This document shows positions 1 through 12,100 of a DNA stretch of 64,000 bases, one piece after another. This stretch comes from Cryphonectria parasitica EP155 (taxonomy: Eukaryota; Ascomycota; Sordariomycetes; Diaporthales; Cryphonectriaceae): the NCBI RefSeq assembly GCF_011745365.1, contig NW_024468909.1:4774001-4838000 (forward strand). The letters run 5' to 3'. The position numbers and the translations under genes were made by a program. Numbering within the stretch: position 1 is the first letter of the stretch; the number at the start of each line of letters is the position of its first letter. The notes beneath the pieces are model-generated. The model saw nothing but the letters and a program-made list of their open reading frames with translations. It was not told the DNA's origin and did not search any database.

Positions 1-1995
1 GTAGCTAGTGTTGAAACACTAACGATCGTTTTGTTTTCGCCAGTTCCCTGTTATCCTGCATCCATGCATCAAGAAGGGAGTCTTCAGTATCTGCCTGGAG
101 CCTCCCCACCGGTGGTAATTTTGCAAGATATCATCTCATAACTGTATCCGCAGTATTGCTAAACATTTAGTAGAATCAGCTAACAAGGGAATTGTCACAT
201 AGAACGACATAGGTAGAATGATGATGGCGGGAATTGAAGATGCTCCCGTCGCACCCACACGTCGAAGGAGAAGGATGGCTGGAGCTCCACTGCCGTGAGC
301 CATAGGAATCCGAAGCAGGGCTCAGCAGTTCTAGCGCCGAGTCACATAGATGCGTTGACTCGCAGCTCGGGTCTATCGCTCGCCATAAGCGCCGGTAATG
401 TGGAGAGAACTCAAAGATGCTCATTGGAAAGGAGTGTGAGAGGTCGAGCAGATGATCGTGCTTCTGCTCAAGAGCACTCCACTTGTCAGACGCTTCCCGC
501 TGCTATACCTGAATTAGCCGCCACCTTGTACATAGTAGCTAGGAGGCCAGATGATTGCCATCTTTTCCATGCCAGCCCCCCGGTCAAGTCATGCTTGTGA
601 GCCTGTCAGCCTGTACCACCTGTTCTGGAATAGAGCAAATGCTGGGTAAGCAGAAGGCGGGCCGAAGCGTTTACCATTGTACAAGATGACAAGATGCAGA
701 CAAAGCAAAGTCGAGCTGCAGAGAGACACGTAGCCCACAGTATCATGGCATATGCAACATGCAGTGTGTAGTCACAGTCACATCGAGTTGTTGGGAGGGG
801 GATCAAAGGCCACAAGATCAAGTGCTAAGCGCCAGAGCGGCAAAGGTGACAGAGTTCAGGCTTTCACTGGGCAACAAGACGCGACTTGGCAGCCTGAGAA
901 CCAGACTTTTCGAGATACCCATGTGCTTGAAGAGAGACCATCGATCTCTGTTCAGTGGAGCTCTTTCACAAACGAAATGAAACATTTGTGCCGGGACCAA
1001 GGTATCCAAGGCACTCGTCTAGATCTGTTTATAGACGAGGAGGAGAAGAACGAAGAAGCAAGCAGGTGATGGTGGAAGCGGGATCTAAGCCCACTCTCCC
1101 CTGCCCTCATCAACCAATACAATCGCTCTGTGGGCAATTGTGGGCAGGTGGCACCTGAAGATCCTGGCAGACGATCAGCAGCTTCCCGAAGCGCAGCAGA
1201 CATAACCCCTGTCCTCTTGGGCCTCTCAACGGCCACTGGTGGAGCCAGGGCGGCCTCGCTGAGCGGCCGGCGTCTAGAGGAACCACTCAGCGTCGCTCCT
1301 CGTCTTCGAGATCGACTTGCGAGCCCCCCACAGCCAGATCTTGGTTTGAATGGGAACAAACTTTGTTTGTATGGATGATGACCTGCATATGCGTTTACTA
1401 CCTCTTTCCCCTTCTTGGCCACTCACGAGGCCTGTTTCGCGCCGGCCCACTCCCCTCGGAACGCACACGATTGGAGGAGCCCTCATGAACCCTCTCCCAC
1501 ACCTGCGAGAAAGATGGTGGGGAGGTCTCGGGGTATAGCCACCATTCATTGGCTCTTTATTGATGTCGCCAGCCGATGTCCTCGTTGTTTGTTGTACAGG
1601 CAATTTACGAGCATGGCGACGACTTGCCCAAAGCGTCTTCTCGTCTCGCCCTCTTCGTTCGGGACCGCAGGGCCCTCGCGCCCCAATCGGTGGCGATTCG
1701 TCTGACATGCAGGCTTTATATCAGTCTTGCAGCCCCTTGGGCCACTACCCATACGTGTGAAGATGAACTCTTGCACTTGGCCTCCTCCTCCTCGTCCTCC
1801 TTTCTCCCAACCTTTGGGCTCTGCTGGACGGAAGCACAACATCCAGTCTTCCCTCCTCCTTCTCCTCTCTTACCCGGAGCGATAACACCGCAAATGGTTG
1901 CCATGACTGGCGGACTCTCGACACCATCTCTTTGTTGCTAACCTGACCTCTTCTTCCCCCCTCCTCCTTCTCTCCCATCTGTGGTGGCACAGGTC
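1..1995. other. Gene-free left edge
   Basis: I see no reading frame here that looks like a conserved protein; the open frames on both strands are short and compositionally random. The last few hundred bases (about 1770-1990) are pyrimidine-rich, with several CTCC/CTTC runs, which fits a promoter and 5' leader for the membrane-protein gene that follows. No RNA gene or repeat was recognised. Confidence 0.5.
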
Positions 1996-4007
1996 ATGTC
2001 GTGCAACATGGCAGCCTTGCATTCATCAAGGACAATGTTGTCGTCACTCTTCCTGAGCCTGGTGCTTCTCGTACTGCCCGGTACCGACGCTCTACAGGTC
2101 ACACCAGGATCTTCATGTTCGTCCTTTTGTGGAGACGCGTCGTCGACAAACTCGACCGATATTGTATGCAGCGATTTTGACTACTACTCATCCGCGACTG
2201 GTTCCACGTTCATGAACTGCATCGAGTGCCTGGAGACCAGCAACGTAACTAGCGGCTCCGATAGCGACGTTGCGTGGTTGTTTTGTAAGCTCTGACCTCC
2301 CAGACCCTTTGCTTGCCCAGGCGGACCGCGAAGCTGACCATTATCGCTATCGCAAGACAACCTCCGCTACGCCTCTTCAGTGTGCATTTATGACTTCCCA
2401 AATCACAACATCAGTAATTCTTCATCGTCATCGTCAGAAGAGTCATGCGATCTGCAATACGCCTGTGCGCCGCTACAAGAAGCCCTCGAGTACGGCAACC
2501 TGAATCCTTCTAATGGGACCGATTATGGCTACTGCCAGGCCGATGGCGGCGCCTTTTATGGCACGGCTATCGACGATTGCGTAAGCTGCCTGCAGGCGAG
2601 CCCGTCGACATACACGGCGAATTGTAAGCCTCCGTGTCCCTAAGCAGACGAGTCCTTCCCTATAGCTACTCACACGGTCCAGTTCTCCTCGCCCTTCAAG
2701 CCGGCTGCCAGCAGCAACCCAAGGCAGGGACCACCCTCTCCATCACGGGCTCCCTCTTCTCCACGACAGCTATCAACATCACAGATACTTCAAACTCGAG
2801 CTCAACCACCTCCTCCACATCATCGAACAAGTCTACCCTTTCCCTCAACAGGATAATCGCCATCGTCTGCTCCCTGGGCGGCTTATTCTTCCTCGCCATC
2901 GGGCTTTTCATCCTGTACTGCTGCCGGCAGCGTCGTTACGCACGGGAAGATGCGCAGCTCCTCGGGAATGACGGCTATCCGTCCCACCAGCAGCACTTCT
3001 ACTACGGCAAGGACAGGCAGGGCTCCGTCTCCACCGCGCAGACTTACGTTATGCCTCCTTACACGATGGATCACAAGTCAAAAGTCGCTCCCACTTTCCC
3101 TCTGGGCTCAACCCCGGCAGTGTCTGAGCAACAGTCGGCCTTCCCCTTGGGGGAGACTTTCGCCAGCAACGCTGACTACTACGACCGCCTTGAGGGCCGC
3201 TCGCGGTCACAGCCACTACAGGCTCACCCGGTGAGGCTGAATAACTTCGCCCCCAGTGTCGCCTCCTCTTCGTCCGAGGTTGATACCATCGGGCATCTCC
3301 CCACCGACGCGCTTCCCACACATCCCGCCTACATCCCACGCAGCATGACGCCAGGACAATTGGGCGGGAGAGCGAGCCGGAACGTGAGCCGGAACGCGTC
3401 GGTACGATCGAGCGCGCCGAGCCAGACCCAGACCCAGGACCAGGCACAGCAGGGCCGAGCCCCCAATCGCGCCCACTGTCCAAGGAAGACCGACTCATAT
3501 GCCATCCAGGTCTACCTCAACGGGCCTGAGGAGCCAGGCGCCTCGGCGGCGCGGGCGGCAGCGAGGAGCGCGTCCAGCCGGGATATCCAAGTCGAGCTTG
3601 CTGACCCGCCCGAGACTTACACCGTACCGGGACGGCAGCTGCTGTACACGCCGCCAGTGCTGTCAGACCGGCAGGGCAACTCCACCTCACTTCAACCGGG
3701 GCAAGCCGGCCTGGTCCCGCCGCCGCCTGACCGTGCCCAGACCACGTCACCCGCCGTGTCGTCCCTCGTCCTGCCGTCTGTGCCAAGGATAAGGGTGCCG
3801 AGCACGAAGCCGGCAAGGCTGCGGATAGATGACACCACGTGTGCGAAGGGGAGCGGCCGAAGCATGAGAGTATCGGGACCATTGGCATTTCCTGACCCCA
3901 GATTCTCCGTGCGGCCGCCAAATGACCGCATCGTCGAGCAGACGCTAGCGAGTGGTCCACAGTTGGATCTGCCGATTGCAAGTGGGAAGAGCTATCTATA
4001 TGGTTGA
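1996..4007 (+). CDS. Single-pass membrane protein with secreted Cys-rich ectodomain
   Basis: Predicted exons are 1996-2284, 2357-2623 and 2683-4007, giving about 626 residues; both introns (72 and 59 nt) restore a continuous frame. The product starts with a signal peptide (core MLSSLFLSLVLLVLPG), has a Cys-rich ectodomain of roughly 180 residues with patterns such as CSSFCG and NLRYASSVC, then a Ser/Thr-rich stalk. One transmembrane helix lies at about residues 241-264 (IIAIVCSLGGLFFLAIGLFI), followed by CCRQRR and a long disordered cytoplasmic tail rich in Ser, Pro and Gln. This architecture matches a fungal plasma-membrane family often annotated as LPXTG-domain-containing protein; a wall-sensor role is only an inference. 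ATGs at 2008 and 2035 in the same frame are alternative starts; all keep the signal peptide. The gene converges on DER1. Confidence 0.8.
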
Positions 4008-4302
4008 TAGGCTTGTTCTTTTTTTATATGATACCTTTGATTAAGCGGCGCACATGGTGCTTTATGTACATGTTCGAGAGGGAAGAGCCCCAAGGATATC
4101 TCTCGTGCTCTGGGGGGCTTCAATATTCCTTTTTTTGGGTGGACATTTTTATATTCAATCAAGCCGGGCCAGAGAGGTTCAGGTTCGGCCACCGCTCAAC
4201 GCAAAACGCTGCGCACTTGCCAAAGAGGCTAGATGCTCAGAAACAATATATTAATACTATGTACAAGAACCTCGACACCCAAGGCATGTCCGTAGAGGAA
4301 GC

Positions 4303-5545
4303 TCAGCCTAGGCGATGACCCGCGCCACGGGTCTTCCAGGAATCGGGAAGTGGTCCACTGCCCTGCGCCCCCGTGCCGGCACTGGACTGTGACGCTTGCA
4401 TCGCAGTACCATAGTTCCTCGTCACAATGCGAGGTGTGTTCACCAGCCGCGACAAGAAGTCAGGTGCTGGGATCCAGTTCCTGCCGCCGCCAAACTCAGG
4501 GTATAAGCGGGTCAGAAAGTCGTGCAAGTGAGCCGCAATCAGGCCGACAAGCTGGAGTAACATGGCATGCGGACCAGACATGAGCAGGGTCGCGCACATC
4601 ATGCAAATCGGGATGAGCTGGGCAGGGACGGTGAAGAAGAAGAACCCGGCCTTCTGGCCTCTTGCGTCCTGCGTGGCAGTGTACGCCATGGCTAGAATGA
4701 GGGCCGGGAGGAAGAAGAAACTGCCCAGGAAGTATTTTGCGACAACCTGTGTTTCCTGTCAGTCTTGTATCTCGTATATACGTGTATGTATACAACACTT
4801 GGCAGTCCTGTTCATCAAAAATGTGGGAGAACAAGGGTCACAATTGTTGGCGAAGAAATGTAGGGCGCTCGAAACCACCCGGGCTCACAAAGTCAGAGCT
4901 CGAGTCATCCATAAGACATCCCACCATGCCCACACCGCGGACCGACCCTTAACTAGGTATTGCGAATGACGGGCCGGCCGAAGTGCAGGGGTAATCTTCC
5001 TCGTTTCCAGGAACCGTGATAGTAGTAGAGATAATGCACTATCCGGGCAGATATGCGAGGTGCGAAAGAGCAAAGCAAGTGCGAAGGAGACGGAGAAGGA
5101 AAAATAAGTTGAGAGATGGAAGGGCTGGTGAGACGAATGCTGAAAACTCACCAAAATGATGACGCCACAGAAGAATAGGTACCACAGCAAATCCTCTGCC
5201 CTGGTGAACTTTGGATGTGCAGTCTCGAGCTGGTTCAAGTACTGATACACAAAGTATGTATCCATGACTATACCCAATTTGGGCCCAGTCAGGAGGAAGC
5301 TGGTGAAGGGTCGCCATACTTGGGGCGGGAGCTTGAAGATGAAGTAGTAGTCGAAGTAGAGCCATTGTACGGGGATGAGGCCAAAATGGCCACCAATGGA
5401 TGTCGCGAGGACGGCGGTCGTGACAAATCTGTCAGAGTATGAGGTCAGAAGTGTTCGCCTGCGCGGGCAGAAGGAGGGCTTGGTGGTTTGATGCTTACCT
5501 TGTCAATGGCGGCATGCGCCAGTAGGCATCCATAATTTCAGCCAT
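4303..5545 (-). CDS. DER1: Derlin, ER-associated degradation membrane protein
   Basis: Exons on the minus strand are 5499-5545, 5152-5428 and 4303-4746, encoding about 255 residues. Derlins are rhomboid-like ER membrane proteins that act in the retrotranslocation step of ER-associated degradation, with the Hrd1 ligase and Cdc48. The translation opens MAEIMDAYWRMPPLTR and continues with typical derlin segments: LYFDYYFIFKLPPQVWRPFT, then GIVMDTYFVYQYLNQLE, several hydrophobic helices, and AHLHDFLTRLYP in place of the usual GHxxxFL element. The catalytic rhomboid Ser/His are absent, as expected for derlins. The second intron is 405 nt, unusually long for this window, and has no supported exon inside it. 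The C-terminal tail beyond about residue 215 is short and polar. It is transcribed divergently from ARG7. Confidence 0.93.
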
Positions 5546-6735
5546 CGTAGAGGTTGTTGGGTGATTGGTCGGTGGGAGAGGAAGGGATGTTGACCAAGCG
5601 GGGCAGAGAAAGCAAAACTTTTTGCGTTCGTCTTCAGTTCTCTCTTGACACCGGGAATAGAAGATATACTGTGAATGAGGAGGTTGTAATGTGGTGGTTG
5701 CGGTGCGAGAGGTTGTTGATTTAAACGAGAGGTGGCCTTTCTTGGATGCGAGGCGAGAAAGGTAAGCTCAGCAAAAGGCGCTGCAGCGTTCTCATGGAAA
5801 AAGAAAATGTAATGGAGAGGTGTCAGGCAGCCAGGCACTTGCAGGGGTCTGATGTGGTGGGGTGATTCGTTCCAATTCGCTGGATCGGAGCCTGACACGG
5901 CCCGGTGTGAGCAACAGGAATTTTTGTAGGTATGTACTTGCAGCAGCACCCCGGCATGCATGCAAAGTATCTGTGGGTAGTAATGACAATAGCGAAAGAG
6001 ATGAAGGGAGAGTGTGGCATGTGACTACCAGGTCCTACCTGATATGTCTGATAGAAGGAGAAGGCAGAGGGATCAGAGCAATACACAAGAGCTTGTATTG
6101 ATGATCTGGTCGCACCTCCTCGCTGGGCTCAAGGCCTCATTCATGGTTATGCAGCTAAGGATGTGTAACAAGCTGGTGCGCGTATTGCCAGGCATTAGCA
6201 GGGCCCTTTTCGGCAGCAACAACAACAGAATGATTAAGACATGAATAAATGCGTGGATATTGAAGAGTTTTTGGCAGAAGATGCTGAGAAAATATTCGTA
6301 GTGGGAGAAGGGTTTGAGGAGAAGAAAAGTTGAAGCTGGAAGAAATATGCTGCAGACACGATTAAATTTTTTGAGCATGGTCCCCAGTTGGTGTGGGCCT
6401 TATGGGTCGTTCCTGCGTATTACCCAGTAGTAGGTAGATACCGTACTTTGTACAGTAGTCACCTTCGCGCGGAACCGAAGCCGGCAAGAGCTGGCTCATA
6501 CCATATCAACCCCTGTCTCCTAAGTCGGCTTTGAAAAGATGAAGACCTAATTATGAACCCTTGCCATGGAGTGACTGCATACAAACTGTGCAAGCAGTAG
6601 TCATTCTAGTATATGACTTGTTTGTCTTTCTGCACTACCCAATTGACTATTTGAATCTTGGATCTACTCATCTGGGGGGTTCTTTGGCAGGTTCAACACA
6701 ACCGTGTCGACAGAGCGAGCATCTTCTCAGGATCC
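5546..6735. promoter_or_regulatory. Shared DER1/ARG7 upstream region
   Basis: This 1.19-kb interval lies between two divergent start codons, so it must carry both promoters. An inverted CCAAT box (ATTGG, 5564-5568) lies close to the DER1 start and may fall in its leader. I found no TGACTC-type Gcn4/CPC1 site in the part nearest ARG7. No conserved coding frame is present. Confidence 0.45.
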
Positions 6736-8297
6736 ATGGAGCGCCCTGCTCGGGTGGTGAGGCAATTGGCCTCTGGAATCCACGCGAGGTCCTACGCTAC
6801 TACCGGTCTCAAGATTCCGGCCAAGAAGCAGAAATATGTACCTTCGTCAGGGACCTATCCTGTCGGCTTCCAGGCCGCAGGAGTCATCGTGGGCGTGAAG
6901 CCAAACAACACAACCAAGCCTGACCTAGCCCTATTAACCTCGGACCGTCCATGCGCCGCCGCTGCCGTCTTCACCAAGAACAAGTTCCAGGCTGCCCCCG
7001 TGACTTTCAGCAGGGACCTGATCAGGAAGACAAATGGGAACATCCAGAGCGTCATTGTCAACTCTGGATGTGCGAATGCCGTCACTGGCAAAGGGGGCTT
7101 GGAGGATGCCGCCAAGATGTCCCAGGAGACGGACAAGGCAACAGGCGCGACGGATTCGACCATTGTCATGAGCACTGGAGTGATAGGTCAAAGGTGAGGG
7201 AATGAACCTAATCTTCAGGCTCCTCTTGCGAGACCATGTGTGATAGTTGGTCCAAGAGTCATCGTCCCTTGAGTACCAACAATTGCTGTCGTGCATTCTT
7301 TTACTGAGAACTCATAATATAGATTGCCACTCCAGAAGATTCTCAACGGTGTCCCTCAAGCCCATACCGCTCTGGGTTCATCTCATGACCACTGGCTCAC
7401 CGCCGCCACAGCCATCTGCACGACAGACACATTCCCAAAACTCATCTCCCGGACCTTCACCCTGCCCTCCTCGCCCGGCATCACCTACCACCTTGCAGGC
7501 ATGACCAAGGGCGCCGGCATGATCCACCCCAACATGGCCACTCTCCTAGGCATCATCACCACCGACGCCCCTGTTTCCCCTTCGGTTATCTCAACCCTGC
7601 TCAAGAACGCCGTCGACCGCTCCTTCAACTCTATCACCATCGACGGCGACACCTCCACCAATGACACCGTCGCCCTGCTCGCCAACGGCGCCGCCGGTGG
7701 TAACGAGATCGCCTCCGAGGGCTCTGAGGACTACGCTGCCTTCAGCTCTGTGCTGTCCGCCTTCGCCGTCGACCTCGCCCAGCTCATCGTCCGCGACGGC
7801 GAGGGCGCCACCAAGTTCGTGACGATCCGCGTCGCCGAGGCGGCCTCCGAGGTCGGCGCGAGAAAAGTCGCCAGCACCATTGCCCGCTCCCCGCTGGTCA
7901 AGACCGCCCTGTACGGGAAGGACGCCAACTGGGGCCGCATCCTCTGCGCCACTGGCTACTCGCTTCTGTCGGAGCCCGGCGAGCCGGTGAACCAGGTCGC
8001 CGACATTGTCCCTGAGAAGACCAACGTGTCGTTCGTTCCCGTCGACGGGTCGGCAGAACTCAAGCTGCTGGTTGATGGCGAGCCCGAGGCCGTGGACGAA
8101 GCTCGGGCTTCCGAGATCCTGCAGGCCGAGGACCTGGATATCCTTGTGAGGCTGGGTACCGGTAAGGAGGAGGCCACGTACTGGACTTGTGACTACAGCC
8201 ACGAGTACATGTGAGTGTTTCCTTGCTTTGTGCATCTGACTATTGGGAATTCAGCTGATTTTGTTTCAGTACAATCAACGGTGATTATCGTACCTGA
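6736..8297 (+). CDS. ARG7: Mitochondrial glutamate N-acetyltransferase / ornithine acetyltransferase
   Basis: Exons 6736-7193, 7323-8210 and 8270-8297 encode about 457 residues. The enzyme transfers acetyl from N-acetylornithine to glutamate, closing the acetyl cycle of arginine synthesis in mitochondria. The start at 6736 gives a basic, hydroxylated N-terminus ([20 protein letters not shown]) that reads as a mitochondrial targeting peptide. The self-cleavage motif [15 protein letters not shown] is present; the precursor should be cut before Thr-226, giving alpha and beta chains. Other family blocks are visible: [29 protein letters not shown]. The last exon of only 28 nt supplies the family C-terminus TINGDYRT; without it the frame ends early after HEYM, so the third exon is well supported. 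Length is normal for the family. Confidence 0.96.
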
Positions 8298-9167
8298 TGG
8301 CTGAAAGGGGCGATAATGAGCAAATAATCCACAGTTGGAATTTTGACGAGAATTGGACGTAGGATAAATTTGCAGTTATTTCTCAGGAATCTCGTCTTTT
8401 TTTCACGAGTTGATTCCTTTTCTTCCCAAATGAGCCTAAACAGGTGGCCATGATCATTTATTCCTGGTCATCCCATCCTGTCCAAGCTGCACCCACCACG
8501 AGGCGACCCATGAGCCCGTCTCAGAACGAATGTCCTTGCAGGAAGGAGAATGCATAAAGTGTATTTGTTACATGGTTCGTGACTTTGCAACGCTTGGGTA
8601 TATGCTCTCCGCGCTGTATATGAAAAGACTCGACAAATAAATACTACTGCAGCCACAGTAGAACACACCTAGCCAAAATGTCTGCTTCAGAAAATTTCAT
8701 TTCAGATGCCGTCACTGTACGCCTCGTTCTCCCATGGTCCTTGGATCCGTTCCACGTGGTCCGTGCCGAAAGAAAAAAAGAAAAGAAACGAAACCAAAAC
8801 GCCGGGCTTGATGCAATTGACCGTATTTCGATCTGTTTTTGTTTTGATTGATATCCGTTTAAAGTAAGAAGAAAAATGGTTTCGTTTTACGTCCCGTGTA
8901 GGGCTCGAATGCTGTCACTGCCTGCTGTCTTAGCCTGATAGTGGAAGTCCTTTTGTAGCGCCTATTTGGCACTTCGCGACTGACACGCCTGTGAAGCCTG
9001 CCTACTTCCTTTACTCGAATTTGAGAGATCCTTGCTCTCACCACCTATATTGACACCTTTCGACCGAAGCCCTCGTTGACAAGTTGATTTAATGTTCCCA
9101 TGCTGTTCCGGCCCACTCGACTGTGCCAAGTTGATGATCATCAGCCGTGCCGCTTTTTGGTCCAGTG
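8298..9167. other. Convergent 3' region between ARG7 and SAC3
   Basis: This holds the 3' ends of two convergent genes. The sequence is moderately AT-rich with T and A runs, consistent with 3' UTRs and polyadenylation. No coding or RNA feature was recognised. Confidence 0.4.
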
Positions 9168-12100
9168 CTAACCACCTAGGTCCTGGCTTTGAGACAACTG
9201 CCTATTCTGTTCACGATACCAGCTTGTGTCTTCTTCCATCTCTGCAGCGACCTTTCTAAGCTCGCGCAAAGTCTCCTCGACATCCTGCTCAATTGTGCTA
9301 ATGGCACTACCAGCTTGAGAGCCACCGTCGACATCACGATGCGGGCTTCCTAGATGCATTGGTGAAGAAATGCCTGCGGGTAGGGATTGTCTGAATGACG
9401 ATGTGGGTTTGGACATGCCGCCTGTCGGCAGAGACTGTCGGAAGGAGGTGCTGGGCTTCACGAAGCCTGATCTTGGAGGCGAGCCCGCTGCGCCGACGCT
9501 GAGAGTGCTGCGGCGCGACCCAGGTCCAGTCAGTCCCAAGCTTGCGCGATACGCGCCATCCTGTTCCAGTACACGGTTGTCGTAGTCATCTGCTTCCGAC
9601 TCGCCAGAGTACTGCGAAGCACCGTCATGAACAGAACTAGTCCTGGGCCGAGGTACCTTTTCGGAAAGAACGTGACCCGTAGGCGTGGCGAAGAGCCCGC
9701 GGCTTCTCAGCAGCCAATATGAGGATTTGATGCCACTGCTTGGCCTATTTCGAGCTCGATCGGGTTCGACGGAGGACCGAGGCGACGAAGATTGATACTT
9801 CGAGAAGTTGGTGACCTTCCCCGTCGCAGGTACGGATTGTAGAGACTGGCCGAGGCGGGAAGAAGTGCTGCTTCTGAAGCTGATGAGATCGTCCTCATCA
9901 CGCTTGCCGTTCACGAGATCTGCTAGCTGCTGAGCTTTCTTGCTCCACTTCTGCTTCGGCGCCGGCTTCGAAATCCCAGCGTCGCGTACCGAGCGGAGGG
10001 GGTCCCTGCTCGGTTTGGCTGGAGGACCCATGATACGCCGGTTGGAATTTGGGCTGATGTGAACGCCCACCAGTGCATCGTAGATCGAATCGTCGTCGCG
10101 AACACAGTTCTCTGCAACTCTTTGCTGATCTGGCACACCATTCAGAACACCAGTGGTAAGCAGGGCGTCAGCATCAGAAACAGGACTGCTTCTCCGAGAC
10201 GTGTCGAGCGACATGTCTCCTGCTCGCCTCGCTCTTTTTAATGCCCGTTCCTGATCAAGTTCATCAAGCCAGGAGGTTGGTCCGGAGAGCCGCTTAAGGC
10301 GCGCCTCTTCCTCCTTCTCCTTCTTGCGTCGTGTTGCTCGGGCTTCAGCTGCTTTAGCCTCCCTATAGGCTTTTAGAGCTTCTCTGTTGTGGCGTCCAAC
10401 ACGCCTCGTTGCCTTCTTCCTTGCAATTTCTCGCCATCGATAAAAGAACTTGACTCGCAGATTCCAGTCCCTGAATTTGCGCGCTTCAGCCCAAGAAGAC
10501 ATGTCCTCTTCCCGTCGCTTCCGCTCATTCTCCTCCCGTTGGTATGTTTTGAAGGTCTCGTAGACAAGATGCTCTACGAGGTTGTCCTGCAGGGTTTCCA
10601 TCAATCCACCATCGCCGAGTAAGATCCATTTTGCAAGATCACCCATCATGTCTCTTGGGGACACAGGCGGCGCAGGTACCAGAGTCTTGACTGGCGTGGA
10701 GGTTGATATGCCAGACAGTGACGTCGATTTGACAACCTCGGTTGGTGCGGCCGGTGGCGGTGCTGGTTTCAATGCTGAAACGAATGAAGGTGACGTGGAT
10801 ACCGGAGCAGAGGATGTGTTTGAGAAAGGAAAGGGTTTCGCTGGACTCGGTGCATCTTGTGAAATGTCTGTCTTGTTCGAAGACGCTGTGGCAACGGCAT
10901 TCCCAGCACCCTCGCCCTTGGCTGATAATGGTGGAACAGCTGCAAAGAAGCTACTAGTCGATGAGCCAGCCAGAGACGTACTTGGAAACAAGGGAGCGGC
11001 ATGCTTTTCAGACGGCTTGTTGAAGAAGCCAAAAGCATTGACAGACTCTTGCGTAGTAGAAGCGGGAGGTGCTGTGCTTGGCGTAGATGGCAAGAAAACT
11101 TGGGACGTTTGTATAAGTGACTTCCCAGGCACTTTGTTGACTGATGGCCCCTCAGCAGACGATTTTTGAGACCAAGGGAATAGAGTCTGTGCAGGGGTAG
11201 CAGTCGTGGCCGTTGCTGTGGTCGTGTCCGTAGCTGCGTTCGTTGCGTGCGAGAAAAAAGGGTTCTTGGTGGTCGTATCGGACTTGAGATTGCTGAACAA
11301 GGACGAGGCCGGCGTACCAGCTAGGCTCTGTTTCATTGGAGATGAAGATGACGAGGAAGATTCGTTGTCGAAGAAGTTCACCCCCAAATGTGTTGACTTG
11401 GGCTCTGTAAACATAGGCGTGTCTGGAGGCTGAGTGACAAATAGACTATCAGGGCTGGCGTTTGTCTCGATGGCGGGCGCGCCCTCCTGGAAAATGGTAC
11501 TGTGAACCACCTCCGGGAGAGTGTGGTCACCACGCTTAAGCTCGACCATCGACTCTGAAAATGATTGCTTGATAGTCTTCGCTGGAATGCCTCTCCTTCG
11601 CTGAACGAGCAAATAAGGCTCGCTCACGCCTTCTGAAGAGAACTCCATGTCTAGGTCCTCGAGGAAAGCAATGCACTCTTCTTCCGTGTCGAAACGGAAT
11701 TGCTCGTTAAGAACCTTGGCCGTCAAATCCTTCGGCCCATCTCTGACCCTGCCATAGGCCCTGTGGAGGCCTTTCAAGATTTGGCGTCGAATTTCGGTGA
11801 AATGGATCTCGGCCAGACAGGCCATGGTATAGGACACTTCCGGATTCTCAACGATAGAGAAGTAGCTGGTGAAAGACGGTGATCCGGTAGTGAGTGGGGC
11901 AGACGGACGCAGCGGTCCGCGGTGAGCGAACACATTACGCATCGTCTCGATGAGGGTGACCGCCGTCTGGATTTCCGTCGAGTTGTACCAGAATTTCCTA
12001 CTCCAATCCTGCATTTGTTGGATGACAAAGGTGTCGTGGGCGTTGAACAAAAGGTAGTAGGCGCGAAATTCGGCCTCGTTCTGGATATCGATATCCATAT

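Noticed and set aside
7591..8235. 214-codon minus-strand frame
   Set aside because: Antisense to ARG7; explained by strong C-ending codon bias in that exon.
10582..11169. 195-codon plus-strand frame
   Set aside because: Antisense to the low-complexity linker of SAC3.
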